Source of the DNA: Nitratidesulfovibrio sp.
GTDB lineage: Bacteria; Desulfobacterota; Desulfovibrionia; Desulfovibrionales; Desulfovibrionaceae
Assembly (NCBI RefSeq): GCF_040373385.1
Contig: NZ_JBDXXH010000001.1
Location: 310,675 to 374,674 of the forward strand
Direction of reading: 5' to 3'
DNA length: 64,000 bases
Shown here: positions 27,304 through 34,557 of the stretch, one piece after another
Layout: each line of letters opens with the position of its first letter
Numbering within the stretch: position 1 is the stretch's first letter
Made by a program: the position numbers and the translations under genes
Notes under the pieces: model-generated
Database searches by the model: none
Seen by the model: only the letters and a program-made list of their open reading frames with translations
Told to the model about the DNA's origin: nothing

Positions 27304-27346
27304 TTGAGAAATTTCGCCACGCGAGTTGAGAACGGCGATTTCTCAA
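27304..27346. repeat. TTGAGAA motif cluster near the prophage right end
   Basis: Three copies of a short motif lie in 43 bp: TTGAGAAAT (27304-27312), TTGAGAACG (about 27325-27333) and, inverted, ATTTCTCAA (27338-27346). The last two form TTGAGAA-N7-TTCTCAA. Clustered short sites are how MuA-type transposases mark phage ends, which fits the location. Confidence 0.45.
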
Positions 27347-27489
27347 GTTAGGTGATGGGCATTGGGGTTGCTTGCGGGCCTCGCACAGGGGGTGAAAAGG
27401 GCCAGCCAGTGCGACCCATCCGGTTGATGTCTGTAAAGGCTTTGCGTATGTATTTTACGAATACATACTCGTTCACCGGAGGAGGACTT

Positions 27490-28245
27490 ATGGCCACTGT
27501 TCTGGCTCTTGCTGTTCTTTGCTCACTACTGGCTTCAGTAGTTGGCTTGCTTAAGCCTTCATTAGTACTACGGACCGAAAATCCGACTCGGTTGAAGGCA
27601 TTTGGTCTTTATTTTGGTATATCCATTGCGTGTACGATGGCGTTTAATGTCGTTTCACCTGCCAAGAAAACACCCGATACAATTACTAATCAGTCTGCTT
27701 CCACCGCAGGCTCCTCCGGTCAAACTCCCGCACAAGCGCCAGCACCGAGTGCAGAGCCGCAGCGCGAGCCAGAGGAGCCTGCGCCCGCCCCGCTTCCTCC
27801 TGCCTCAATGAATATGAAAATCGAAGAATTCCACAAGAACTTCAACAAGACAGCAAAAAAGCTTAAATTCAATCACAAGCTGCCTGCCTTGAAAATTGAA
27901 AAGGGTGAAGACAGGGATACCGGACAGGCCATGTTGACGGACGTTGTGGGCTTTCTGGTTACTGCGGACCAGAAAACCCGCCGGGTGCGCGAAGTCATGC
28001 TGATGTCGGCACCGGGCGGAAATGCCAATGCGGCGATGGATACGATATCCTGCATGATTACACTAATCGCAACCGTGAATCCTGAATATACGCCAGATCA
28101 AAGGGGCCAGATTTTGCGCGACCTCAAGCTGGTCGGAGGGGAAGGTCTTCCCGGCTCGGTCAAAACGCATCGCGACAAGGTTCAGTACTGGGCTCATGTG
28201 TCCAAAGACATGCCTGTTTTCTTCGGTGCAACCGCTGAAAATTGA
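27490..28245 (+). CDS. cargo gene at the Mu right end: membrane-anchored protein, unknown
   Basis: A 251-residue protein. The ATG at 27490 follows GGAGGAGGA. Two hydrophobic helices (about 3-20, VLALAVLCSLLASVVGLL; about 38-55, GLYFGISIACTMAFNVV) precede a Pro/Ala/Glu/Gln-rich linker (65-105) and a soluble domain (110-251) with Lys-rich stretches (KNFNKTAKKLKFNHK). The N-terminal half is AT-richer than the phage backbone. It is oriented opposite to the late genes and sits where Mu carries mom, the classic right-end cargo slot, but it shows no similarity to Mom. Function unknown. Confidence 0.7.
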   Translation: MATVLALAVLCSLLASVVGLLKPSLVLRTENPTRLKAFGLYFGISIACTMAFNVVSPAKKTPDTITNQSASTAGSSGQTPAQAPAPSAEPQREPEEPAPAPLPPASMNMKIEEFHKNFNKTAKKLKFNHKLPALKIEKGEDRDTGQAMLTDVVGFLVTADQKTRRVREVMLMSAPGGNANAAMDTISCMITLIATVNPEYTPDQRGQILRDLKLVGGEGLPGSVKTHRDKVQYWAHVSKDMPVFFGATAEN

Positions 28246-28291
28246 CAGGCCGTTCATCGTTTTTTCCTGCGAGGAATCTCTAGTGATGAAG

Positions 28292-28320
28292 AGCGCCCGG
28301 CCCGAGCCGGGCGCTTCATT
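28292..28320 (+). terminator. intrinsic terminator for the right-end cargo gene
   Basis: A perfect 10-bp stem, AGCGCCCGGC (28292-28301) with GCCGGGCGCT (28306-28315), has a CCGA loop followed by TCATT. Confidence 0.75.
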
Positions 28321-28475
28321 CATTTCCTGCCTACGCGAGTTCTCGGTCGGGCCGGTGGGGGCGCGGAAACGCCCCCGCCTGTTCCTCTCGGCTTCGTGCC
28401 CGGTCGCGTCTTCCCATATGGCAGCGCGCGACCGGGCCTTTCCTTTCTCTTCCCTCTGCAATTGTCAGTGAACGC

Positions 28476-28489
28476 GCCCGGCGCCGGGC
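28476..28489 (-). terminator. short palindrome after the last late gene
   Basis: GCCCGGCGCCGGGC is a 14-nt perfect palindrome 8 nt past the tail fibre assembly stop on the minus strand. It lacks a clear T-tract, so its role as late-operon terminator is tentative. Confidence 0.4.
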
Positions 28490-28496
28490 AATCACG

Positions 28497-28955
28497 CTAC
28501 GTGGGATAGCTCACCACGATGCCCAGCACGGCGGCCAAGGGTTCCTCTCCGGCCTGCGCGGCCAACAGGGCCTGTTCCAGCGCCACGCGGCGGGCGGTCA
28601 GCATGTCCACCAGATATTCCAGTCCCTGCGGGTCGGTGACGGCCATCAGGGCCGAACCCACGGCCACGCCGGTGGCGGTGGCATCCGCCCCGGCCAGCAC
28701 GCCCGCAAGGGCGGTGTCGTACCCGGTACGGATTTCGCGCGCTTTGGCGGCCACGGCATCATCCAGCGTAGGCAGGCCATCCACGGCAACGGGTTGGCCG
28801 TCAGCGCCGGGAACGATGCGCAGGCCCCGGTCCTGCGCGGCCAGCAGGGCCTCGTGCTCCTCCGGCGTGATCGGCACGGCATCGGCGGGTGCGGTGCCCA
28901 ACGATTCGATATGGAACTCGCCGGTCGAGGCGGCGTAGTAACTCTGCAACTGCAT
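28497..28955 (-). CDS. tail fibre assembly protein-like
   Basis: A 152-residue protein starting MQLQSYYAASTGEFHIESLG, with an Ala-rich middle and a hydrophobic end (AAVLGIVVSYPT). The position right after the tail fibre gene, the fibre-contact style start and the VPITPEEHEALLAAQDRG segment (compare the 'I(T/S)xeEH..LL' motif of fibre chaperones) point to a fibre assembly factor. It is the last gene of the late region. The start at 28955 is 8 bp past the fibre stop and so is translationally linked. Confidence 0.6.
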   Translation of the reverse strand: MQLQSYYAASTGEFHIESLGTAPADAVPITPEEHEALLAAQDRGLRIVPGADGQPVAVDGLPTLDDAVAAKAREIRTGYDTALAGVLAGADATATGVAVGSALMAVTDPQGLEYLVDMLTARRVALEQALLAAQAGEEPLAAVLGIVVSYPT

Positions 28956-28963
28956 GGTGTCTC

Positions 28964-30325
28964 CTAGTACCCGACGGCAATCCATTTGCCGGATATGGTG
29001 CGCCCGCCGGTGACTGCATAGGCGGCGTCGTTGGTCAGGCGGATCGAACCGTTGCTCATGAACTTTGCCAGCACGACAGCAAGGTTGCTGCCGGTGTCGT
29101 CATCACTGCCTGCGCAGAACAGCCCGCCGGTGGGCATGGTGGCAGGCAGGGTAATCGTCACCGACTGGTCATAGGCCAGCCCGGTGTACGTCCCGAATTG
29201 GAAGATCAGTCCGTTGGGCAGCTTCCACGCCCGCCCCGCCACAAGGGTGACCCAGGCGGACTTGTCCACCTTGTCCGTCAGCGTGGCGGCCAGCGCGGCA
29301 ATGTCCACCTCGCCCGCGTTGGTCACGGTGTCGAATGCCTTGATGCAGGGCAGCCAACTGACCGATGGCGGTCGCATGCGCCCGGTGGTCACGGAGAGTT
29401 GCGTGGTGGGGCTGCTGCTGTTTGCCGTGGAAGACTGGACCTGCTGTTGTCCATCAAGACTCCCCAGGTTCAGCCGCAAACCAGCACCCGGCGAGCCGCC
29501 TTCGTAGAGCACGGAACCGGTGATGCTCGAAGCATCCTGCCACATCCCGACGCCACGCCCCCCCGCCGGGTCCGCCCCGCGCACGAAATCGCGCAATCTC
29601 GGGCAGCGGAACGTCGTCGCCCCGTCACCGCTGGAAAACGCACCCACCGACGACTGCACGGCGGCCTGCGCCTGCCACGCGGCCTCGGTGATGATGTTTC
29701 CGCTGGCCTGCGCCATGGCCCATAACTGCGGGTACGCCGCGCGCAGCAGCAGCGGCCCGTCGTTGATGGCCAGCGACCCCGCCGGGGGCGTGGTGCCCGG
29801 CCACCAGAAGGTCATGCCGATGGGCATGCCCGAACCGCCGGACCCGACGCTCTTCCACTCGCCCCACGCGCCCGCAGTGCGCCGTCGCCACCAGCCGGGG
29901 TGGTCCGGGTCGTCCACGGACCACAGCAGTTGGGTGCGCGCGGCATCGCCGGGCATGACCATGGTGTGGACGAATGCCCACGCTTCGGCGGGCATGTCCT
30001 CCGGCAAGCCGGTGGCCGTGCCCTTGCGCACCGCATACAGGCTGTTGCGGTTGATGGCCGCCAGATCGGCCTCCCATGCTTCGTGCTGGCCGGAAGTGGC
30101 AAAGCCCTTGAAGCGATCCGGCCCCAGCGTCTTGATGGCCTCCAGCAACTGGCCGTTGTCGGCCTTGTCCAGGGCGATGCCCGCCCCGGCGATGACGGTG
30201 GCCACCTCTTCCTGCACGGCGGTCAGCCATTCGGCGCTGACTTCCGTGGCGGCGGTGGGGATGGTGGGGTCGCCTTCGGTAAAGCGGTTGTCCGGCGTCG
30301 CGCCGGGGGTGTCTATGCGGTGCAT
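28964..30325 (-). CDS. phage tail fibre protein
   Basis: A 453-residue fibre. The N-terminal attachment part (FTEGDPTIPTAATEVSAEWLTAVQEEV) is common in Mu and P2-type fibres. The middle has a tail-collar-like segment (GMTFWWPGTTPPAGSLAIND...FRCPRLRDFVRGAD). The C-terminal receptor-facing domain (SAWVTLVAGRAWKLPNGLIFQFG...SGKWIAVGY) resembles the gp53-like fibre tip found in many fibres, ending in an aromatic-glycine pattern. It determines host binding. No invertase or alternative fibre cassette is present nearby. Confidence 0.88.
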   Translation of the reverse strand: MHRIDTPGATPDNRFTEGDPTIPTAATEVSAEWLTAVQEEVATVIAGAGIALDKADNGQLLEAIKTLGPDRFKGFATSGQHEAWEADLAAINRNSLYAVRKGTATGLPEDMPAEAWAFVHTMVMPGDAARTQLLWSVDDPDHPGWWRRRTAGAWGEWKSVGSGGSGMPIGMTFWWPGTTPPAGSLAINDGPLLLRAAYPQLWAMAQASGNIITEAAWQAQAAVQSSVGAFSSGDGATTFRCPRLRDFVRGADPAGGRGVGMWQDASSITGSVLYEGGSPGAGLRLNLGSLDGQQQVQSSTANSSSPTTQLSVTTGRMRPPSVSWLPCIKAFDTVTNAGEVDIAALAATLTDKVDKSAWVTLVAGRAWKLPNGLIFQFGTYTGLAYDQSVTITLPATMPTGGLFCAGSDDDTGSNLAVVLAKFMSNGSIRLTNDAAYAVTGGRTISGKWIAVGY

Positions 30326-30368
30326 GGCGGCTCCTGTCCGTTGCTCTCCGTTCCGTAACTATCCATAA

Positions 30369-30938
30369 CTATCCGTAGATAAACAGCACTTTGGTGTGCG
30401 CCGGGGCAAGCCTGCGCATCACGCATTCCAGAATCTCGTCGCCCCAATGGGCCAACGGTTCGCCTGCCGCGCTGCGCCCGGCCCGGAACCGGTGGACGGT
30501 CTGCGCGGGCGAGGCCACGGCCCATGCGAATTGCCAGTCGCCGTTGGTCAGGGCGTCACCGGCGCGCGAACGCCCAGCCCGGAAGGGCTGGTATTCCCGC
30601 ACCGTCACCGTGTAGCCCAGCATGGCCCCCAGCCGGACGTACCACCCGCGCGAGAGGCCGCCGCGCTCCTGCACGGCGATGGCCAGCGCGGTGATGCGCT
30701 CTTGCAGGGTACGGTCGGCACGGGCGCACGGGTCCGGCAGGCCGTAGACGCGCTCCCAATCCTCCAGCCATTCCGTGGCCCGGAAGGGGTTGATGCCCAG
30801 CACCGCCCGCACGGACGATGCCAGCGCCGCATCCAGCGCCGCGCCCTCTGCGGTGAGGTGCGCGCCGATGGCTGTGCCGTTGGGGTCGTAGCTGACGGGC
30901 GGCAGCAGCGTGCGCAACAGGGTGGCGTGCCCGCTCAC
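30369..30938 (-). CDS. Mu gp48-like baseplate protein (YmfQ/DUF2313 family)
   Basis: A 189-residue protein, VSGHATLLRTLLPPVSYDP. The family features are LLPP near the start, TEWLEDWERVYGLPDPC, and RITALAIAVQERGGLSRGWYVRLGAMLGYTVTV. It sits at the baseplate edge next to the fibre. The start is GTG, overlapping the stop of gp47 (ATGTGAGC) and preceded by GGAGG inside gp47, so the genes are coupled. The C-terminal part carries two FRAGRSxAG repeats (FRAGRSRAGDAL and FRAGRSAAGEPL). Confidence 0.85.
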   Translation of the reverse strand: MSGHATLLRTLLPPVSYDPNGTAIGAHLTAEGAALDAALASSVRAVLGINPFRATEWLEDWERVYGLPDPCARADRTLQERITALAIAVQERGGLSRGWYVRLGAMLGYTVTVREYQPFRAGRSRAGDALTNGDWQFAWAVASPAQTVHRFRAGRSAAGEPLAHWGDEILECVMRRLAPAHTKVLFIYG

Positions 30939-31996
30939 ATGGCCTCCACGGTGACCGCGCCAAGGCGCGGCCATTCGATGCGCGCGGCATCCACCACGGC
31001 CTGCACGTTGGCGGCGGGGGCGGCCACCTCGCAATCGGCCACGCCGGGCAGCCCGGAAATGATGGCGGCGATGCGCGACCGCACCACCAGCCCGCCCGGC
31101 TCCAGCGTCAGGAAGTAGGCGGCCAGGGCGGCCTGCACCTGCGCCGCAAGGGTGGCCAGCAGCACGCCGGACAGACGGACCCGCACCTGCACATCCACGG
31201 GCAGCGGCGCGGGCGGCAGCACCAGCGCATCCTTGCAGGCCACCGGGCGCTTGGCATCGATGCTGGCCTGTGCGGCGGCCACCAGTTCCGCCGACGGCAG
31301 CCCCCCGGCGGACAGCACGGCCACGTCCACGGTGCCGATGCCCCGGCGCAGCGGGTAGACCCACGCCCCGGTGATGCCCGGCACCTCCATGGCCCAGCGC
31401 CGGTAGTCGTAGCGGTTGCCGCCGCCGGGCGGGTTGCGCATGTAGTCCAGCAGGCGGGCCAGCAGTTCCGCGTCGGTTTCCGCGTCGGTGCCGCCGGTGA
31501 GGGTCAGCCGGGCCTCGGCCTGCACGCCCGTGGGCGCGGTGACGAACAGCACCGGCTCGTCGGCGTAGTCGGACATGGCCCCGGCGCTGGCCGCCGCGCA
31601 GGCGATGGTGGCCGTGCCGCCTTCGTTCAGGGTGACGGCAGCCGTGGTGGCAAAGGTGACCCCGGTGGCCACGTGGCGCACCAGGGTGGACGCGGGCACT
31701 TCTGCTCCGGCGGTGCCGGTAACGGACAGCGTGCCCGTGGCCGTGGTGGCCGCCTTGCGGGTGATGCCGCGCAAGGACGCATGCAGTTCAAGGTAGGCGG
31801 TATCCGCCGTGTCCGGCAGTATCTGGCGGGCCATCCACGCCTGATGCTGGTACAGGCCCTCCACCGCAGAGGCCACGGACGACGCGCGCACGTAGGCGTC
31901 GCTGTCCGTGGTGGTGGCGGCGTCGGGCAGCAGGTTCTTCACGTCGCGCAGCAGGGCCGCGCGTATCTGCTCGAAGGTGGGGATGATGAAAGACAT
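30935..31996 (-). CDS. baseplate assembly protein J-like (Mu gp47)
   Basis: A 353-residue baseplate wedge protein. The N-terminus MSFIIPTFEQIRAALLRDV, the segment LPDTADTAYLELHASLRGI, the Ala/Thr-rich beta repeats (VSGTAG-type), and RLLDYMRNPPGGGNRYDYRRWAMEVPGITGAWVYP are diagnostic of the baseplate J/gp47 family. It joins gp46 and gp48 in one wedge. It starts 9 bp after the gp46 stop. Confidence 0.92.
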   Translation of the reverse strand: MSFIIPTFEQIRAALLRDVKNLLPDAATTTDSDAYVRASSVASAVEGLYQHQAWMARQILPDTADTAYLELHASLRGITRKAATTATGTLSVTGTAGAEVPASTLVRHVATGVTFATTAAVTLNEGGTATIACAAASAGAMSDYADEPVLFVTAPTGVQAEARLTLTGGTDAETDAELLARLLDYMRNPPGGGNRYDYRRWAMEVPGITGAWVYPLRRGIGTVDVAVLSAGGLPSAELVAAAQASIDAKRPVACKDALVLPPAPLPVDVQVRVRLSGVLLATLAAQVQAALAAYFLTLEPGGLVVRSRIAAIISGLPGVADCEVAAPAANVQAVVDAARIEWPRLGAVTVEAM

Positions 31997-32005
31997 GGCC
32001 GCCCC

Positions 32006-32377
32006 TTAGGAAACCCGCACGGGATGGGTGTACATTTCATGGCGGCCCGCCGCGTCGGTGACTTCCACATGCAGCAGGCAGCGCCCGCCGCCGGAATCGT
32101 CCCGTCCCAGGCCGCTGACGGTGACGCTGACGGCGCGGGCGCGTCCGTCCGTCACCAGCGGTTGCAGGGCCTGCTCGGCGTACTGGACGGCCAGACGCCG
32201 CACCCGCGCCACGTCCTTTTCCCGCTCCAGTTCGTGCAGGCGCGACCCCACGGAAGGGTCCGCCCACCACGTGCCAAGGGGCGTCATCAGGCGCAGGTAG
32301 ACGGCATTGGCTAGACTGGAAATGCGTTCGCCGGTATAGTCGCCCGAAAGTGTATCAAGTGCGGCATCGGTACCCAT
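32006..32377 (-). CDS. Mu gp46-like baseplate protein
   Basis: A 123-residue wedge protein of the GP46/gp25-like group, with SLANAVYLRLMTPLGTWWADPSVGSRLHELER as the family core and TVSGLG...LLHVEVTDAAG as the closing beta strands. There is no clear Shine-Dalgarno ahead of the ATG at 32377. The start codon lies exactly 30 nt after the shared 22-bp late motif, the same distance as in the protease gene. A decayed duplicate of its 5' part lies at 33219-33366. Confidence 0.85.
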   Translation of the reverse strand: MGTDAALDTLSGDYTGERISSLANAVYLRLMTPLGTWWADPSVGSRLHELEREKDVARVRRLAVQYAEQALQPLVTDGRARAVSVTVSGLGRDDSGGGRCLLHVEVTDAAGRHEMYTHPVRVS

Positions 32378-32378
32378 A

Positions 32379-32429
32379 CCGCCACTCTAGTGGCGGCTGG
32401 GAAGGAAGACAGGGGGAAGGGGTTCAGTG
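32379..32429 (-). promoter_or_regulatory. candidate late promoter P3 (baseplate operon)
   Basis: A 22-bp repeat at 32408-32429 (plus-strand core CAGGGGGAAGGGGTTCAGTG) also occurs at 45023 and 55067. Read on the minus strand, 18 nt later comes TAGAGT (32389-32384), then 6 nt, then the gp46 ATG. The hexamer sits in the centre of the palindrome CCGCCACTCTAGTGGCGG (32379-32396). The spacing puts the repeat at about -52 to -31, where Mor/C-type activators of Mu bind. Confidence 0.55.
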
Positions 32430-32469
32430 TGTCTACAAAACAACTCTAACTATGCATAGGCAAAAAATA

Positions 32470-33123
32470 ATGATTGCAAAAGAAAATAAATTTTCACATG
32501 AACATATTGAGGTATTAGTTAAGAACATATGGGAACGCTATAAGATGCTTCAAGACAGACGGGCAACGCTAATAGGAAAGTTAAAATTAATTCTAGCAGT
32601 ATTTTCTGCAATAATGTCTATTCAATTAATGTCAATTAGCGGAACAAATACTGGAATTTTTACATACTTAAATGCAGAAGAATCTTCTCAAATATTTTGG
32701 ATGGTAACATCACTAATATTATCTATGTGCATATGCTTTAGATCATCATCAATAATGATTGATGACAAACATGTTGATGATTCTGAAGACATAGATGAAT
32801 TGTATTTATTATGTGGGAACGATAGGCTTTTTTGGACTAAATCTTTTCATACTGCAAAAGATAAATACAAAAAAGCGCTTGAAGTCAATAATGAATACGA
32901 ATCGTCTATATTAAATCTTTTTTTATCGATGATTTTCATATCCGCGCTTATGATGCAAGCACCAGACTGCTCTAAAGCAACACTTTTCGTAAAAATTGGT
33001 CTTGCTGTTGCTACTCTGTGGGTCACCTTTGCTAAACGCCCACAACGCAAGCAATGCCATCCTACACCGCCTCCCCCGTCGTCCCACCCGAATCCCCAGG
33101 ATGGCGGTGGCGCCGCCGACTGA
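32470..33123 (+). CDS. AT-rich cargo gene A: four-helix membrane protein
   Basis: A 217-residue protein, strikingly AT-rich next to GC-rich phage genes and oriented against them. An N-terminal Lys/Glu-rich helix (HEHIEVLVKNIWERYKML) precedes hydrophobic segments at about 40-56, 75-92, 150-166 and 175-190. Between helices 2 and 3 lies an acidic soluble part (DDKHVDDSEDIDELYLL). The last 20 residues (PPPPSSHPNPQDGGGAAD) are read antisense from a decayed gpV remnant, so the original C-terminus was replaced at the insertion boundary. A membrane effector or exclusion protein is possible, but no family is recognised. An ATG at 32452 is an alternative start. Confidence 0.65.
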   Translation: MIAKENKFSHEHIEVLVKNIWERYKMLQDRRATLIGKLKLILAVFSAIMSIQLMSISGTNTGIFTYLNAEESSQIFWMVTSLILSMCICFRSSSIMIDDKHVDDSEDIDELYLLCGNDRLFWTKSFHTAKDKYKKALEVNNEYESSILNLFLSMIFISALMMQAPDCSKATLFVKIGLAVATLWVTFAKRPQRKQCHPTPPPPSSHPNPQDGGGAAD

Positions 33124-33192
33124 TGCCCCGGCGACATGGTTCCCATCAAGGGTCACGTCGCAGGTCGTGTTCGGGGCGGCGTCCAGCGTGGG
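33062..33192 (-). pseudogene. remnant of a second gpV 3' end
   Basis: The minus-strand translation gives TLDAAPNTTCDVTLDGNHVAG, then in another frame HRHPGDSGGTTGEAV and a stop. Intact gpV ends MLDADLNTTGDVTSEGDHIAKG...HRHPGDSGGSTGDAE. The match across a frameshift, with the stop at the same point, shows a decayed duplicate of the gpV C-terminus. Confidence 0.85.
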
Positions 33193-33218
33193 CCAAACAC
33201 ATCCGCAACCCACTCAGC

Positions 33219-33366
33219 TTAAGCTCGTGCAAACATGGCCCTGCGGAAGAGTCCCGCACCACATGCCGAGGAGTGCATCAATCGTGGTGAGGCGGCATTG
33301 GCTAGACTAAAAAAGTACTTATCGCTATAATCGTTAATAAATATACCAATGCCGCAGGGCGCCCAT
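33219..33366 (-). pseudogene. remnant of a second gp46 5' end
   Basis: The minus-strand translation contains DYSDKYFFSLANAASPRLM (33332-33278), matching DYTGERISSLANAVYLRLM of intact gp46. An ATG at 33366 keeps the start position but the frame is broken. A decayed copy of the late promoter element lies upstream at 33367-33409. With the gpV remnant it makes a second V-gp46 junction. Confidence 0.85.
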
Positions 33367-33409
33367 GCCACCACCCTCGTGGCGGTGGATGAAAGACAGC
33401 AAGAACAGG
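33367..33409 (-). promoter_or_regulatory. decayed copy of late promoter P3
   Basis: The palindrome CACCACCCTCGTGGCGGTGG, then GACAGCAAGAACAGG at 33395-33409, corresponds to the first 15 bp of the 22-bp late motif (GACAGGGGGAAGGGG) with substitutions. It lies 28 nt from the remnant gp46 start, against 30 in the intact sites. Confidence 0.5.
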
Positions 33410-33452
33410 TGCGCATCTCATCCTTAACCTCTAAATTTGGAGAGTTATCATC

Positions 33453-33737
33453 ATGCCAAACGTAAAACTTACGCGCGATGAAAATGGAAAACTCACAATA
33501 ACCCCAGAGAAGCCCATATCGAGAGTTGGAATTGATAATATTTCAAGAATAAAATCATGCTATACTGAGCATGATGGTGAATGCGTCTCACATTATTTCC
33601 TTTTTACAGATGGCTCAAAAGCAAAATATACTATAAAAAACGATGGAAGCTATTCACTTTCAGGAGAAGGAGATGAAGGAAAAGATTTTACAACAAGATT
33701 AGACAATGAATATATCTTACATATAGGGCCTAAATAG
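33453..33737 (+). CDS. AT-rich cargo gene B, small unknown protein
   Basis: A 94-residue, hydrophilic, AT-rich gene (MPNVKLTRDENGKLTITPEK...) oriented against the late genes, with GGAGAG ahead of the ATG. The predicted content is mainly beta strand (SHYFLFTDGSKAKYTIKNDGSYSL). No signal peptide or membrane segment is visible and no family is recognised. It sits between intact gpV and the decayed gp46 start, i.e. at the same junction as cargo gene A but in the other copy of that junction. A long hairpin follows the stop. Confidence 0.7.
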   Translation: MPNVKLTRDENGKLTITPEKPISRVGIDNISRIKSCYTEHDGECVSHYFLFTDGSKAKYTIKNDGSYSLSGEGDEGKDFTTRLDNEYILHIGPK

Positions 33738-33741
33738 TATT

Positions 33742-33783
33742 AATACGGCGTCGTGGCGGATTTCACAGTCCCGACGCCGTATT
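33742..33783 (+). terminator. hairpin after cargo gene B
   Basis: The 12-bp perfect stem AATACGGCGTCG / CGACGCCGTATT has an 18-nt loop and starts 5 nt past the stop. The following T content is modest. The 33784-33933 stretch after it is AT-rich and shows no gene. Confidence 0.6.
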
Positions 33784-33933
33784 CAGTCTGATACAAACTA
33801 GAAATACATTTGTTATATGTTCTTATGTAAAAAATTAAATACAACGAGCAACACAAATGAAAGAAATAATACGAAACATTACATGCTAACCTGCTTTCAT
33901 ATTTTCCTTTACAGCGCCTAGATGCAGCTATAA

Positions 33934-34557
33934 CTACTCTGCATCCCCCGTCGAGCCGCCGGAATCCCCTGGGTGGCGGTGATGCTGGAGACTGATACCC
34001 TTGGCGATATGGTCCCCTTCAGAGGTCACGTCGCCGGTAGTGTTCAGGTCTGCGTCCAGCATCGCAAGTGCCTTCTTTCCACCCACGCCACCGATAGCTA
34101 ATGCTGGCGAGGCGAAACCTGCCCCCTCGCTGGCCGTGGCCTGCCACTGTTTGGTTTCCATCTGGATGGATTCCTTGGCGGCCACGCGGAAGTGGTCGCA
34201 ATCCACCTCCACGATCTTCTCCTTCTTCAGCGTGATCTTCGCGCCCCACTGGTTGTAGACGCACACCTCGCCCCCTTGCAGGGCCTGCACGCGGAAGGCC
34301 CCGTTTTCGGTGGCCACCACCACGGAATGGGCCGTCTTGCCACCCAGCGGCAGCAGGATGCACTGCGTACCGACGGGCGGGGCCGAGGTGAAGCCGAAGT
34401 GCTGGAACAGTTCCGCCGCCTGCACCTGCTCCCCGGCCAGCGCCGCCGCCTGCACCAGTTGCACGCCGGGCTTGCTGTCCAGCCCGGTAAGCCGGGCGCG
34501 GAATGCCTGCCGCACCGTGGCCAGTGTGCGGTTGATCATGGCCTGCACGCGCTGCAT
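33934..34557 (-). CDS. baseplate assembly protein V (Mu gp45-like)
   Basis: A 207-residue baseplate spike/hub protein. The N-terminal helix (MQRVQAMINRTLATVRQAFRARLTGL), an OB-fold region with the family pattern FGFTSAPPVGTQCILLPLGGK, and a C-terminal beta-helix repeat (ITLKKEKIVEVDCDHFRVAAKESIQMET) fit Mu gp45. The His/Gly-rich end (HHRHPGDSGG) is typical of metal-tipped spikes. The ATG overlaps the stop of the preceding gpP gene. Confidence 0.9.
   Translation of the reverse strand: MQRVQAMINRTLATVRQAFRARLTGLDSKPGVQLVQAAALAGEQVQAAELFQHFGFTSAPPVGTQCILLPLGGKTAHSVVVATENGAFRVQALQGGEVCVYNQWGAKITLKKEKIVEVDCDHFRVAAKESIQMETKQWQATASEGAGFASPALAIGGVGGKKALAMLDADLNTTGDVTSEGDHIAKGISLQHHRHPGDSGGSTGDAE

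Larger units (their letters stand above)
27056..27489. other. tRNA-prophage junction region
   Basis: This 434-bp gene-free stretch contains two terminators (27100-27125 and 27205-27237), a cluster of TTGAGAA motifs (27304-27346) and a 9-bp inverted repeat GTATGTATT/AATACATAC (27446-27468) just upstream of the first prophage cargo gene. The Mu-type right terminus should lie in here, but I could not fix the base. Confidence 0.5.

Noticed and set aside
26928..27346. Minus-strand frames across the tRNA-Arg gene
   Set aside because: They overlap the tRNA and two terminators, with no coding signature.
27384..27411. Possible fourth copy of the late motif near the right end
   Set aside because: It shares only CACAGGGGG and CAGTG with different spacing, and the orientation would not drive the adjacent cargo gene.
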